Shown here in pieces: positions 33,430-44,953 of a DNA stretch of 64,000 nucleotides (within the stretch, counting starts at the first letter, position 1; the number at the start of each line of letters is the position of its first letter). The notes beneath the pieces were generated by a model that did not search any database, had not been told where the DNA came from, and worked only from the letters and a program-made list of their open reading frames with translations. Source of the DNA: Diogma glabrata (Eukaryota; Arthropoda; Insecta; Diptera; Cylindrotomidae); contig OY856186.1 in NCBI GenBank assembly GCA_963693315.1, positions 284,538,492 to 284,602,491 on the forward strand, in the 5' to 3' direction. The position numbers and the translations under genes were made by a program.

Positions 33430-33900
33430 TAACGAACGGCTCCTTTCGAATAAAGGAGGGCAAGTACGGCTTACAATATCGGGCCAAGCATGATTTCTAG
33501 ATCTCGGGCCAAGATAATATGATCTTTGGTAAGGAAAGTTTGGTAGCACATAATTGGTCGAAGTATGGTTCTCGGTGAACATAAGGACTGGCTAACGATT
33601 ATTGGCCCATGCAGGTTAAATTCAAAAAGCCAATGTTTTATTAAACTTAATTGAGCCAACTATGGTATAACTATGAGTAAATAGTGTTTGGCAAAACATA
33701 ATTGGTCCAGACATGGTACATTGCCGAGAAGACAATGATCAACTAAAACAGGTTTGGTAAAATATTATTGGAACATGTGTGTTTCAGAGTACTTTGGTTC
33801 AAGTTTGGCAAAATATACTTGGTACAAGCTTGGGCCAACTAAATTTACCCCATATATGCTATGCCAGACTTTGGCCAAGATTATATCACGATATTTTATC
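33430..33900. repeat. degenerate minisatellite, unit about 50-60 bp
   Basis: The motif TTTGGCAAAACATAATTGGT recurs in diverged form near 33540, 33590, 33648, 33688, 33751 and 33803. Short frames here are products of the repeat. Confidence 0.6.
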
Positions 33901-36483
33901 TTAAAATCTTTTCTGTTAAGTTCACTTCGTCAAACTGGACCGAATAATAAAAAAAATGAATTTATATGTTAAACTTATGTCGCGTTCTTTGGCAGAAAAT
34001 AATCGATCTGGGATCAAAAAAATTGGCTGTCAGATCAAAATAATTTGCTTAAAACGGCCTGTTTGTGTTCTTTGGCAAAAATAGATTGATTTTTTTTTAT
34101 CTAGATCAAGTTTTAAAAATCTAGATTTTTTGGTAGATTATGTCAAATCATTACAAATACATTGAAATATTATTTTTGCTTTTCAAATTTATGTAAACAA
34201 AAAAACCGCCATTTTAACTATTATTATTATTTTGTTTAAAAAAAATTTATTTTTATTTAAATTACTCATTAATAATAAAGTTATTACAAATAAAATGATA
34301 AAACGAAAAATCTATCATTTTTAAATGTAAATATAACCAAACATATCCACAGACAGAACAAAAAGTCAAAACAATTTACTAGTACATTTACAAAAGTAAA
34401 TTGATTTATGTTATGCTGTTCTTTGGCAAGTAAATAAATCAATTTTTTTTCGATCAAGCCAAAGCGCGTGACATTAGAACCAGAAACAAAATTAATTTTT
34501 TTCATGATAAGCGAGTGCCTTTAATGCTATGCAGCTGAAAGAAACATGATGATTTTTTTATCACATTGTCTCGACCGCACATTGGATTATAAATGCAGAA
34601 ACAGCAAATGATCAACGCACTCTTCCACCCACACAGAAGCACCTTAAAAAAAGTTTTACAAACAATCGCTAAAGAATTATTTCCATATTTTTAATATTGC
34701 TTTTCTAAAACAAAATCACAGTTTTATTCGATTTGTACTAACAATTTTATAGACCAGCATGTGAATAACTTCTCACAACAAACTTTGAAAAATTTGTAAA
34801 CAAACTTTCTAAGAATATTATAAAAAGAAAAACATTTTTTGCACAAAAAACGAAAAATAATTTATAACAAAAATTAGGAAAAATTAAATTAAAACGTCAA
34901 TAATAATTTTATTTTATTTTTAAATAATTTAATTATTGTAGTATCGTGTTTTTTAAAAAAAAATGTACAAATAATAACAAGTAATAATGGTATTCATAAA
35001 CTTCCTAATGTCCGCAGCGGCCACTGCAACACAAATGTTTACGAAGTCATGCAACAATGAAAGAATGTTGTATGTATGTAATATTATCATTATCATTCGA
35101 ATAAAAAAAATTACCACAGTGTTTGGTCAATTTATTAACATTAAAAATAATCTATTTGTTTATGTGTTTTAAAAAAACTGAATTATTAAAAAAAAAATAA
35201 AATAAAAGTTTGAGTTTTTCTGAAGGATGTTTTTTATAAATTCAGACAATTTCTAATGGTCAAGGGAAGTCAAAACGTTTGTAAATAAATATAATAAAAA
35301 TTAAACAATATAAAAATAAATTTTGGATACTATTTTTGGAATCCTACTACCACCACATTAATTTGAACGATTTTCTTTGTAGCTTATCATTTCATTGTTA
35401 TTGTTGGGATTATGCAAACTTTGTATCGATCATTTTTTATCGTTGTTGGAAAATATTGATTCGATCATTTTTGGTGAACCTAAACCTTTTTTAGAATTTT
35501 ATTTAATTCTATAAAAACAACTTATAAATATTAATTTACAAGGTTTTCAGTTTCAATAACAAATTATTGAGATTGACAGTCAGATTTATAACTCAATTTG
35601 GCAGGAAACTGTGTTGTGTTGCATAACAGTAACACAACAATCAATATCAATAATTTATTACAGATTTTCAAATTTTATTCCTAAATTTAGTTTTTATATC
35701 ATTTTGTTTTGAATTTAATTAAATCCTAAAAAAAATTTCGTGACACCAAACGAATTTTAAACGTAAATAATTTTACTTTAGTTTTTATAATGAATTAATA
35801 ATTGTTGGCTATAACATGATTATTACGATCATTGATCAATTTTTAGTTTATTTTAATTTTAAATAATCTGCGATCATCATCAATTACTTTTACGTTTACG
35901 TTTTTTGTTGTTTGATGTAGCTAGAAAAATAGAAATGACATGTGTATAATTTTTTTTAATTTAGAGTAGTATGACGGTGTAGATATTTTTCTTTCTGGGT
36001 TATTGCATTGGAGGTTTTAGTAAATTGATAGTAAGTGATTTGTTTATATGCATATTCATATTTTCCTGGGGATTTTAGTTTATTATAAATATAGAATAAA
36101 GTAATTTGTATTTTGATGATTCGAATTTTTAGAACAGATTTTAGGCGTTGAGAAAATCGAAAACTAATTAATTTAAATATTAATTAGTTATGGAAAAGAT
36201 TATTTTATGAATCTAGTTTTTAGTTCTAAGCTTTTTATTCCTGTCTGATAAGTACCTAATGTCGTAATGCAGTTGTGGTTGGGTGCGCAAAACCCAAAAC
36301 TTAGGTCTAGAAATTTGAAAAAATTATTTTTGTCTGTATATCTTTAAAGTTTAGACCTTTAAGAGTATGTCCTCAAAAGAACTTTTCAAAATTAGAATTA
36401 TTTACGGAGATACAGCGGCTTCTGTGACGCGGCAACTAAACCGGTTGGGCGGAGAAAAACAAACAATAGACGGTAGACGATAG
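33901..36483. other. AT-rich non-coding stretch with weak short repeats
   Basis: GTTCTTTGGCA recurs near 33983, 34070 and 34418 with similar following sequence. A GC-richer spot at 34987-35050 gives a minus-strand TTGTGTTGCAG|TGGCC that looks like a splice acceptor, but no donor or clear protein follows. No gene is supported. Confidence 0.45.
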
Positions 36484-36615
36484 AAAAAATTGCATTTCCT
36501 AAACGAGATAAAAACGTTTACCGTTCATAAGCATATCTCACTCGACGCTAGCGTGAATAAATGTTTACTCACAAAAAACAGTGTTTTAATCTCTTGTAAG
36601 AAAATATATTATTTT
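36484..36615. mobile_element. MITE, short copy
   Basis: Left TTGCATTTCCTAAACGAGAT and right ATCTCTTGTAAGAAAATATA are inverse partners of roughly 70% identity. The body matches the outer parts of 25726-26343. Confidence 0.6.
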
Positions 36616-37477
36616 CAAATCGTCGTCAGTTTGTGAAATTCTTTTTCCCAAGGGCCGAACCATAGCACCATCTTTTCTATTGACAAAATTTTAAAAAATT
36701 TTTATTTAAGAACACTACAAGGGCTGAAAGCAAGTCGACCAGGACGCACCTTTTTATTCAACCTATAACTTTTCGAATTTTTGAATTGTTTTTTGTGATT
36801 TTTTTTTGTATCTTTGAAATGCCAATAAACATTCTGTAAAAAAAGGCTGGTAAAAATGTTTTCTGTTTTTTTATCTTACTCTAAAAAATGTCTAAAATTT
36901 AAATCTCTAGACCATAATGCCCCCATTAATACATTTATTTATAAATTTGTATGTTTTTCAGTTACTCGTAATAAAAAAATTTCGATCTTCATTTCATAAG
37001 TAGTATCCAGCTGAAAATAAAAATAAGTAGCCTGCCAATAGAGGTCGTTGGTTTCCTATTTTCAATTACCGTTTATTTTGGTTTTTTGCATTGGTTTTGT
37101 ATAGGACAAATAATTTACTTTTAGCAGCATTCTTGTTAAAACGCTCCAAACGTACTTCCTAATTTTAACGAAGTGTTAGCAGATCAAGAAGGTTGTTTAG
37201 TTCTTTTCCCATTATTTTCATTTGCTAATGGCATAAACGTTTTAAAAACGGTTTTAATTTTGTGAAACGTGTTGTCATTATCCCAATACCATAACCCAAA
37301 ATGTATCAGAGAAAGTGATTACGTATTAAATATTTTTTTTTATAAATTTTGTTTTGTTGTTCTTTCTAGTTAGTTTTGCTGTTTCAGTTTGTCCTGAGAT
37401 TAAAAAATAACTTTTTAATGTGTTTTTAAATAAAAAAAACTGATTCTATATTTTTAATGTGAGTAGGATAATTACTA
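36616..37477. other. spacer, nothing recognised
   Basis: No supported gene. The segment before the LTR fragment is AT-rich and unique within the window. Confidence 0.5.
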
Positions 37478-37570
37478 TATTGTTACGATTCTACATAATC
37501 GCAACTACATAAAAAATTAAATTGTGGTTGGATCTCAATTTTACCTAAACAATATTTCTCAAGTCAAAGA
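37478..37570 (+). repeat. 5' fragment of the 526-bp LTR family
   Basis: Starts TGTTACGATTCTACATAATC, matching the LTR start at 22878. The match fades after about 90 bp where the 271-bp repeat begins. The 3' half of an LTR lies at 40970-41154, so the two may be the ends of one LTR split by insertions. Confidence 0.55.
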
Positions 37571-37599
37571 AAAAACATTCTACGAGAATAATTCTTCTT

Positions 37600-38215
37600 C
37601 TAAACACAATTTTAGAAATAAGCCAAAAACGGTGCTTTCAAAATTACAAAAAAAAATTATTTTGCACTACAAAAAACAATCACCTTTCATATGACACCCC
37701 ACATGACAAGATCAAAAATAATTTTTTTTTCAAAATTTCTACATTAAACCCCCTCCAATGAACATTTGAAATTGTAACCAAAAAAATTTTAGTTGCGATT
37801 TAGCAAAATCCCTACATCGTTGATGTTTTTTAATTTTTTTCTTTTGTATTATTGCTCGGAGACAAAAAAAAGTTTTATATTTTCGAAAATAAGTCGAAAA
37901 CTTTGCTTTCGAAAATTACAAAAAAAAGCTGTTTTGCACTACAAAAAAATTCACCTTTCATATGACACCCCACATGATAAGATCGAATATAATTTTTTTT
38001 CAAAATTTTTACTTTAAACCCCTGCAATGAACATTTGAAATTATAACAACCAAAAAAAATTTTAGTTTCAATTTAGCGAAATACCTACACCCGTGAATTT
38101 TTTTTAATTTTTTCCTTTGTAATGTTCGAAGATAAGGGGGGACAAAAAAATTTTACATTTTCGAAAATAAGTCGAAAACTGAGCTTTCGAAAACTATAAC
38201 GACTGACTATTTCGA
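37600..38215. repeat. 271-bp tandem repeat, about 2.3 copies
   Basis: CACCTTTCATATGACACCCC occurs at 37681 and 37952. Each unit also holds AATGAACATTTGAAATT and GAAAATAAGTCGAAAACT. Single partial copies are found at 39170-39215 and 63630-63990, so the family is dispersed. Confidence 0.85.
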
Positions 38216-38315
38216 ATACTTCCCTAAAGTAAGAATATACATATATAAAGAAGTTCGCTAATGGTTTGCCAATTTATTTCAATTACGGCCTGAAAATGAA
38301 ACAGGTATAAAAGCG

Positions 38316-38599
<284 letters not shown>

Positions 38600-38601
<2 letters not shown>

Positions 38602-39169
38602 ATACTAATTATTAATACCTGTTTGTGTCTACATAGAAATTTTTAATCATAATGTTATATGTAGATAGAATGCAGTTTTGTTCATTTGTAAATAATAAGA
38701 ATGGTTGGAGGGGAATATTTTCTCGTTTCAATAAATTTTTGTTCGAATGATATATGGAGGGAGAAATTATTAATTTATATGCGATGAAAGACAATAAAAA
38801 AGAAACAAAGAAACTAAGAAGCCTATTTATGATCGATCATTTTTGATCCAGAAATTATTATGTAAATTAAAATCAATAAGTGCAGTGTTGTTTTGGCACA
38901 AGAAAATGTATATTCTTTAATTAATTGTTCATATTAAAATTATTAAATTGATTTGTTTATAGAATTGGTGTTTTTTATGCTATCAGTGTTAAGTTTTCGT
39001 TGCTTTTTGTTAGGTTTTGTGTTAAGAAGTTTAACTAGCATCAATTTTTAAAATCAAACAAGTGATCCAAATAAATTTCAACATTTCTAATTTATTTTAA
39101 ATGACATATTTTTGAATTTTTAAATATGAGCATGTTTGTATTAGAAAACGGCTTCGAAGATAGCGAGAT
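38600..39169. other. AT-rich spacer
   Basis: No supported gene or repeat. Confidence 0.5.
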
Positions 39170-39219
39170 ACTGTTTTGCACTACAAAAAAATCACCTTTC
39201 ATATGACAGGTTTTTGAAA

Positions 39220-39640
39220 CAAATTACAAATTACAAATATAAATTTTGAAAAAAGTTTGTATTTTTGATTTTGTAATAATTTTGGCAATATTTTAGAATT
39301 TTGGAAAAAGTTTTAATTTTTGATTTTTTATAATTTTTGCAAAATATTTTTAGAATTTTGAAAAAAAAATGAAATTTTTGATTTTGTGAATTTTATATAA
39401 ATTTTTAGAATTTTGAAAAAAGTTTCAATTTTTAATTTTGTAAGAATTTTTGGAATATTTTTAGAATTTTGAAAAATTTTAAATTTTTGATTTTATTATA
39501 ATTTTTGGAATATTTTTAGAATTTTCAAAAAAATTTCAATTTTTGATTTTGTTATAATTTTTGCAATTTTTTTAGAATTTCGGAAAAAAATCTTTGATTT
39601 TGTAATAATTTTTAGAATATTTTTAGAATTTTGAGTTTCT
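39220..39640. repeat. AT-rich satellite, unit about 56 bp, inverse of 1-470
   Basis: Units of GAATTTTGAAAAAAGTTT plus CAATTTTTGATTTTGTAAT plus AATTTTTGGAATATTTTTA repeat about seven times. Read on the minus strand they match the unit at 1-470. Confidence 0.75.
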
Positions 39641-39689
39641 GCAGCTATTGGGATATGTATGGGAATATTGCTTGCTAAATGGATCATTC

Positions 39690-40664
39690 CTCTACAAACC
39701 GAACAGATTTGGAAAAAATCTGACTGACACATTTTTGATATGGCTGAAATTATTTTTACAGGTTTTATATCGAAAAAAGATATACGTGTTTGACGATTTT
39801 TTTTTTTTTTGGAAAATATAGCGATTCTAAATTTCGAGAATTTTGTGATTTTTGGCTTGAAGACTTATTTTCAAAGATTCACAACTTCGGTTCTGGAAGA
39901 GATAGACACTTTTTGTCTGATTTATTTTAAGATATAAAAATGGAATTCAAAACAAAAACTGTTATTTATAAAAATTATTAACAAATTCCTATTGTTATAA
40001 ACAAATAAAATGTAAAAATTAATTTTTAGTCATTATCTAACAAAAAACAAAGAGTGTTTAGTATGACCATCGTACTCTACGTTCAATTTTCAATAAGAAA
40101 CGTATATTTAATTAATGGAGAAATGAGTTTTACTGTTAGAAATAAACTAATTTATCGAGCGCGAGACGATAAAAAATTTTATAAACTTTTGTCGTCCGGC
40201 GCTGGAAAAATTAACTTATTTGTAACAGTAAAACTCATTTCTCCATTAATTAAATATACGTTTCTTATTGAAAATTTAACGTAGAATACGATGGTCACTA
40301 AACACTCTTTATTTTTGTTAGATAATGACTAAAAATTGATTTTAACATTTATTTGTTTATAACAATAAGAATTTGTTAATAATTTTTATAAATAACAGTT
40401 TTTTTTTTAAATCCCATCTTTATTCTTTAAAATAAAACATACAAAAAGTGTCTATCTCTACCAGAGCCGAAGTTATGAATCTTTGAAAATAAGCCTTCAA
40501 GCCAAAAATCACAAAATTCTCGAAATTTAGAATCGCTATATTTTCCAAAACAAAAAAAAATCCTCGAACACGTATATCTTTTTTCGATATAAAACCCATA
40601 AAAAATTTTCAGCCGAATCAAAAATGTGTCGGTCAGAAAGGTGTTCGGTTTGTAAAAGAATTAC
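39690..40664. mobile_element. 975-bp inverted-repeat (foldback-like) element
   Basis: Arms of about 465 bp: the left arm runs from ACAAACCGAACAGATTTGG through TTTATATCGAAAAAAGATAT and GTGTTTAGTATGACCATCGT to GAGAAATGAGTTTTACTG. The right arm carries the reverse complement in the same order. The loop at about 40155-40215 is GC-richer (TCGAGCGCGAGACGATAAA, TCGTCCGGCGCTGG) and partly self-complementary. Overall arm identity looks near 90%. No transposase is encoded. Confidence 0.8.
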
Positions 40665-40675
40665 CCGAGTACGTT

Positions 40676-40969
40676 ATGGATGAAAGGGTTTCTGAAGAGA
40701 TCAAAGCGATTTTACTGAAGACTGGATTATTCTTGCGTCATACCAGAGCTGCAACAGCGGCCCATCCTTTTGCGGTTCAAATAACAAAGTGTAGAACTGT
40801 GGCCTTTCAGCGTGATTTTTTTAATCGAGTCTCACATTCTTGGAATTCCTTGCCTTTTAATCCCCAGAATTTTAAAATCAAAGTTCATAAATTCCTGAAG
40901 GAAATAAATTCCAATCATTCCCACTCATTATTATTAACACTAATTAACACCTAACTTCTAATAAAAAAA
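40676..40969 (+). pseudogene. 3' end of a LINE
   Basis: A 92-codon frame contains TRAATAAHPFAVQITKCRT and FFNRVSHSWNSLPFNPQNF and then KIKVHKFL, the C-terminal domain of CR1/jockey-group LINEs. A poly(A) run AATAAAAAAAAA ends at about 40969, right where LTR sequence resumes. It belongs to a different subfamily from the tails at 32.5 and 42.4 kb. Confidence 0.75.
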
Positions 40970-41400
40970 AAGTTTAAGTGCAATGCGATTATGTTAAGTG
41001 AAATTAATTGTCAACAAAACGCTGTATCGTAAACATAAAACTGTGGTACATAGAAGTAAAGTTATTTTTTAATTGTGAATAAAGTTTTATGTGTTATTTA
41101 ATAAAAATATTGTTTATTATTTTAGACGCTGTTTTATACCGAAAAATTTCTACAATCAACTGTTGGAGTTTCTGAAGCTATTGGAAGAATATTCTAAATA
41201 TGTATAGGAATATTGGTTGCTATATTGTTTTCGTCGTTGTGAAACAGCAAATGTATTGAAAACCTCATAAAATCTGGTGTTTTTCCTTACTAATCAGTGA
41301 TCGAATCCAGAAGGTGATTTGAGAATTACGTTTGTAATCGAATTGAGAGTTAGGCAAACTCGAGATGAAGATAGAAAAACGTGACAGTATTTTACAAGTT
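40970..41400 (+). repeat. 3' half of the LTR family plus leader
   Basis: From GTTTAAGTGCAATG to TCTACA (41154) it matches the end of the LTR at 22878-23403. It then continues with the same leader (GTTGGAGTTTCTGAAGC, then TGTTTTTCCTTACTAATC) to about 41400. The rest of the element is missing. Confidence 0.7.
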
Positions 41401-42289
41401 TAAAACTATGTTATCTGTCAAATGATGTGGTTCTGTTTGTTGTGCGCATAGAAATATACATATTAGGGGCATGAATTGTTATGACCTTGAACTTAAAGAA
41501 AAATGTTGCATTTTATATATTCATGTGTGTTTGGTCTAATAAGACAATTAAAACAAATATTTTTAGTCAGTACAGAGATTTGGATGAAGTTTTTATGAAT
41601 ATATTTATAAGAATTACAAAAATATTAGGTTTATATCAAAAGTGGAAAAAATCACAAGTCACTGCATGCACCCACCTCGCAGCTCTAATAGAACAAAGTA
41701 CAAGAAACCATCTTTGATTAATGTAATGCACTCCGATTGTTTTACTACACATAGATATCTTTGAAGACCTAGATCCCACAACAACATCTGTTATGAGGTG
41801 TTGATGGACGCGATTACTTTATCAGATACTTCTACGATTTAATATTTTAAAGCAGACATAATGCACTGCCTTATACCAAAACAAACTCGGCAACACACTC
41901 AAGTTAACATTTACTTTCAAGAAGAACTAGAATAATGTAGCTATGGTTTTGTTCATGTTTATCAGGACTCAGGAGCTATAAAAGTTATAACGGTGTCACA
42001 AAAGGAAGTACGGGAGAGTATATAATGAGAATATAGGGAAGTAAATGAAGGCATCTTCGCTTGCGAAAGTTTTAGCTGCTATAATACGTATAGCTATAGT
42101 TAATGTGGGTGATACATAAACCACATCCAACATGGCAACGCCCCAACTTTTAATGGTACACATTTTCCTAAATTCGCAGAAACAGAACTGAAGTTGGGTT
42201 GTCAATAATCTAGATAGTGGAGTACTCTTCAATCATGTGATGTTTGGCAGCTACTTCTGTTACCGTCATGACCCTCTTCGTCTAGTTTC
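41401..42289. other. spacer with a short antisense LINE piece
   Basis: At 41765-41830, GACCTAGATCCCACAACAAC is the inverse of the LINE 3' end also seen at 32470. No intact frame. A 78-codon minus frame at 41996-42232 has no motif. Confidence 0.5.
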
Positions 42290-42690
42290 AAATCGCGGCT
42301 ATATAAATTCTGGGTGATCGACATTTGACATCAAATTCTGATTCCCTTCAATACCGTCATGTTGCTGATCTCGTTATTTTTTATGCATAACGCCAGCAAC
42401 TGTGCTTAAAGGAAGTCAGATACATGATGCCTCAAATATATTCTTTTTCCTGTTTTATTCGCTATTCGGCAAGTGCTCAAACTGCCGTAATCCTTCACTG
42501 TGATAGGGTCAAAACGCAGGAGGATTTACTTGTTCAAACTGCATACAGATAGAATAAGGAGTCGAAATCCAATCCCGACCGCTTGTTGTTATGAGAATCA
42601 GGTCTTAAAAGTTACCTCTGTATTGTTGTGAGTTGTGCATAATGCTATTCCTGCTGCACAATACAAAAAACATTTTGATTAGGGAGGTAG
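42290..42690 (+). pseudogene. decayed LINE 3' end
   Basis: Plus-strand frames with stops give DSLQYRHVADLVIFYA, then CLKEVRYMMPQIYSF and LLVQTAYR, colinear with the tail at 32951-32391 (DSLQHRRTVADLVVFYKY, SSIMPQTCSY, VRTAYKW). The 3' UTR also matches (CAGGTCTTAAAAGTTACCTC). It is an older copy of the same family. Confidence 0.7.
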
Positions 42691-43853
42691 CAACAGTTCT
42701 TTAACACAGTTCCATATCATAGTATATCCGCTGCGGAAGTGGTCAATCCAACATCTTTAACGAATATTAATTTCATCCTGAGAAGGCCGAGGCAAATCTA
42801 AAACAAGATCACATCGTCTTTGGATAAAGCTTAAGGTATAGTTTGTTTCAGAAATGATTAATCTTGCATTATACCTTCCACTTTAGCATCGCTTCAGCAA
42901 ATTCCAGTTTATAAAATACTATTGCTAGGCTATTAGTTGCTTCCATTCGTAGGATGCTCTAGGTTGGTCGTTAGCCTCTATTAACCAACTAATACATGAA
43001 TGTTTAAACATCTGATGCTATAAGATGCCAGCACACAAGACTCACCGCTCAGCAATCAATCCAGCCTCAATCCAATCACCGGCAAACCTGATAAACATGA
43101 AATCTAAGATATACTATGAGCTTCTTTGGAAGCACCAAATGGTTTGATCAAAACGGACCTATTTCGTTCTATATGATCATGACGTATAGTGACAGCCGTA
43201 TCTTAAATAATGTTAATTTCTTTGATTTCCTGTCAAAATTTTACAGAGAAAAAATTAAATTCCATGAATTTTTTAATAATAAGTATTTAGTATTTATGTG
43301 ACGAGTGGATGTGACCCAAATTTAGTTTTAAAAAAAGATCTAAATTGAAAAACAAAATTTTTAAAGTGTTAAAACTGATAACAATACGTCAACAAATAAT
43401 AATCATTGCTATAATTTTAAAAATCACTTGTTATTATTACCTCTTGTTTCTTTTCTATTAATCCAACAATAATTCTTTATAAAAAAAATCACATTTACAG
43501 TTCTTATTAACGTCTTTTTGCTTTTTAAATCCCAAAAAAAAAACTAACAAAACAACGAAAAATATCAATCACATATTAAATATGATAATAATAATAATAT
43601 AAATTAAAACAACACACATTTTCTTTTCAAGAAGAATAAAAAAAAACGAATTTTCTTACAAAAATAACTTTCTTATTACAATTTTTCAAAAAAAATAATA
43701 AAATTTGCTCTTTTTTAACATATTTTTCACATCACGAAACAGAAAAATTCGATATTATTTTTCATTATTAGAATTTCATTTGGATTTTTTTTTTTAAGAA
43801 AACAGTTAAAATATTTTAGAGAAAATTTGAATTTTTTGTTTAAGAAAATTTAC
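42691..43853. other. non-coding stretch
   Basis: No gene or repeat recognised. It would be intron sequence if the exon at 43854 is real. Confidence 0.4.
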
Positions 43854-43906
43854 CTTGTTTCCAAACAAAATTCTCACTACTTTTTTTCATACGATTTAAT
43901 GTAAAT
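43854..43906 (-). CDS. likely 53-nt coding microexon
   Basis: On the minus strand a polypyrimidine acceptor TTTGTTCTCAG precedes ATTTACATTAAATCG, and the segment ends ACAAG|GTAAAT, a good donor. It takes the two bases left over from the exon at 44202, completing an Arg codon, and reads FTLNRMKKSSENFVWKQ. It leaves one base, which fits the ankyrin exon at 4806 (needs one base; G plus GC gives Gly). The start of this exon resembles the end of the 44202 exon (TTTACATTAAACCGCATGA), so it could instead be a duplicated exon end. Confidence 0.45.
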
Positions 43907-44201
43907 CTGAGAACAAACTAAAATTTAATTTCAATAAAATTAAATTAAATAAATTTTTTTGTTTATTGTTTATGATATATATCCACTAAACGATATAAAC
44001 GCTGTGTTAAGATCTATAACTAATAAGATATTTTTTAAGTTAGATTTGTGTTTGCACAGTTCAATTACATGTATGCGGTTGATTGACAAGGTCGAATACC
44101 CGGCGTGTTGAAAAATAATTTAATAATAAATTCTATATTTAAAATTAAGACTTAATTATGTCAGAGGTTTGAAACATTGTCTTAAATTATATTCCACTCA
44201 C

Positions 44202-44953
44202 CTTTTCTCATGCGGTTTAATGTAAACGTGTGACGGAACGTTTGAATTATTATTTAAATTTGTATTTTTATTTCCAACTAAACGACTGACTCGCCACCGT
44301 TCTAAAAGATTCCATACTTGTTTCGAACTATTACTTAACGAATGGTTGTGATCTTTAATATTCTCAATATCATTTATACTAGTACGCTTTTCTCTTGATT
44401 TATTTTCGTTGAATGTATTACAAGAATTTTCTTCCTCACTATCGCTATAAATTTCAGGAACCGTTAAATATTGGGACGTTATATTTGTTAATTTCGATGT
44501 TGAAAATGATTGTTTAATTTTGTTTTTACTATTGTCTTGAATATTATCACATTTTAACTGCATTAAATTGTCACAGGATTTACTGTAATTACGATTGTTT
44601 AAAGTTATCGGTTTACTATTATTATTCCTTATTATTTCTGGTAACATATGATTATTATTATTATTTAGATTATTGTAATTAATCTCAATTTTATTTAATT
44701 TTAATTCCGAATTTCGATTAATTGGTTGTGCAACATTATGTTCATTTGATTTATTTACAGTTGATGCATCTACCAACATTCCATTGACATATTGTTTTGT
44801 TGAATGTTGTTGATTATTAGGTTGAATATTATTTGTGTAATTGTTACCATATACAGATATTCCCTTTTGATAATCAATAGTGTCACTCGATGGAATACTA
44901 AACCGAACTCGACGATCCAATTTTCGATCAAAGTTTAAAGCCATTTTCATAAA
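44202..44953 (-). CDS. Asn/Ser-rich N-terminal coding exon, function unknown
   Basis: The minus-strand open frame of 250 codons starts ATG at 44950 (second Met at codon 3 in AAAATGG context). Immediately upstream, TTTGTTGACAG looks like a splice acceptor, so the ATG is near the start of an internal exon. The protein begins MKMALNFDRKLDRRVRFSIP, is rich in Asn, Ser and Thr with no long hydrophobic segment, has an acidic patch (YSDSEEENS) and near its end VWNLLERWRVSRLV. The donor AAAAG|GTGAGT at 44201 is nearly ideal, and the frame leaves two bases for the next exon. Codon use and length support a real exon. It may be the N-terminal part of the ankyrin gene at 4.1-4.8 kb or a separate gene. 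I do not recognise the family. Confidence 0.65.

Noticed and set aside
34980..35055. GC-richer spot with a minus-strand TTGTGTTGCAG acceptor, considered as a missing ankyrin exon
   Set aside because: The following frame shows no ankyrin signature and lacks a good donor.
39496..39732. 78-codon minus frame with Lys/Ile-rich ending
   Set aside because: Mostly translated satellite sequence.
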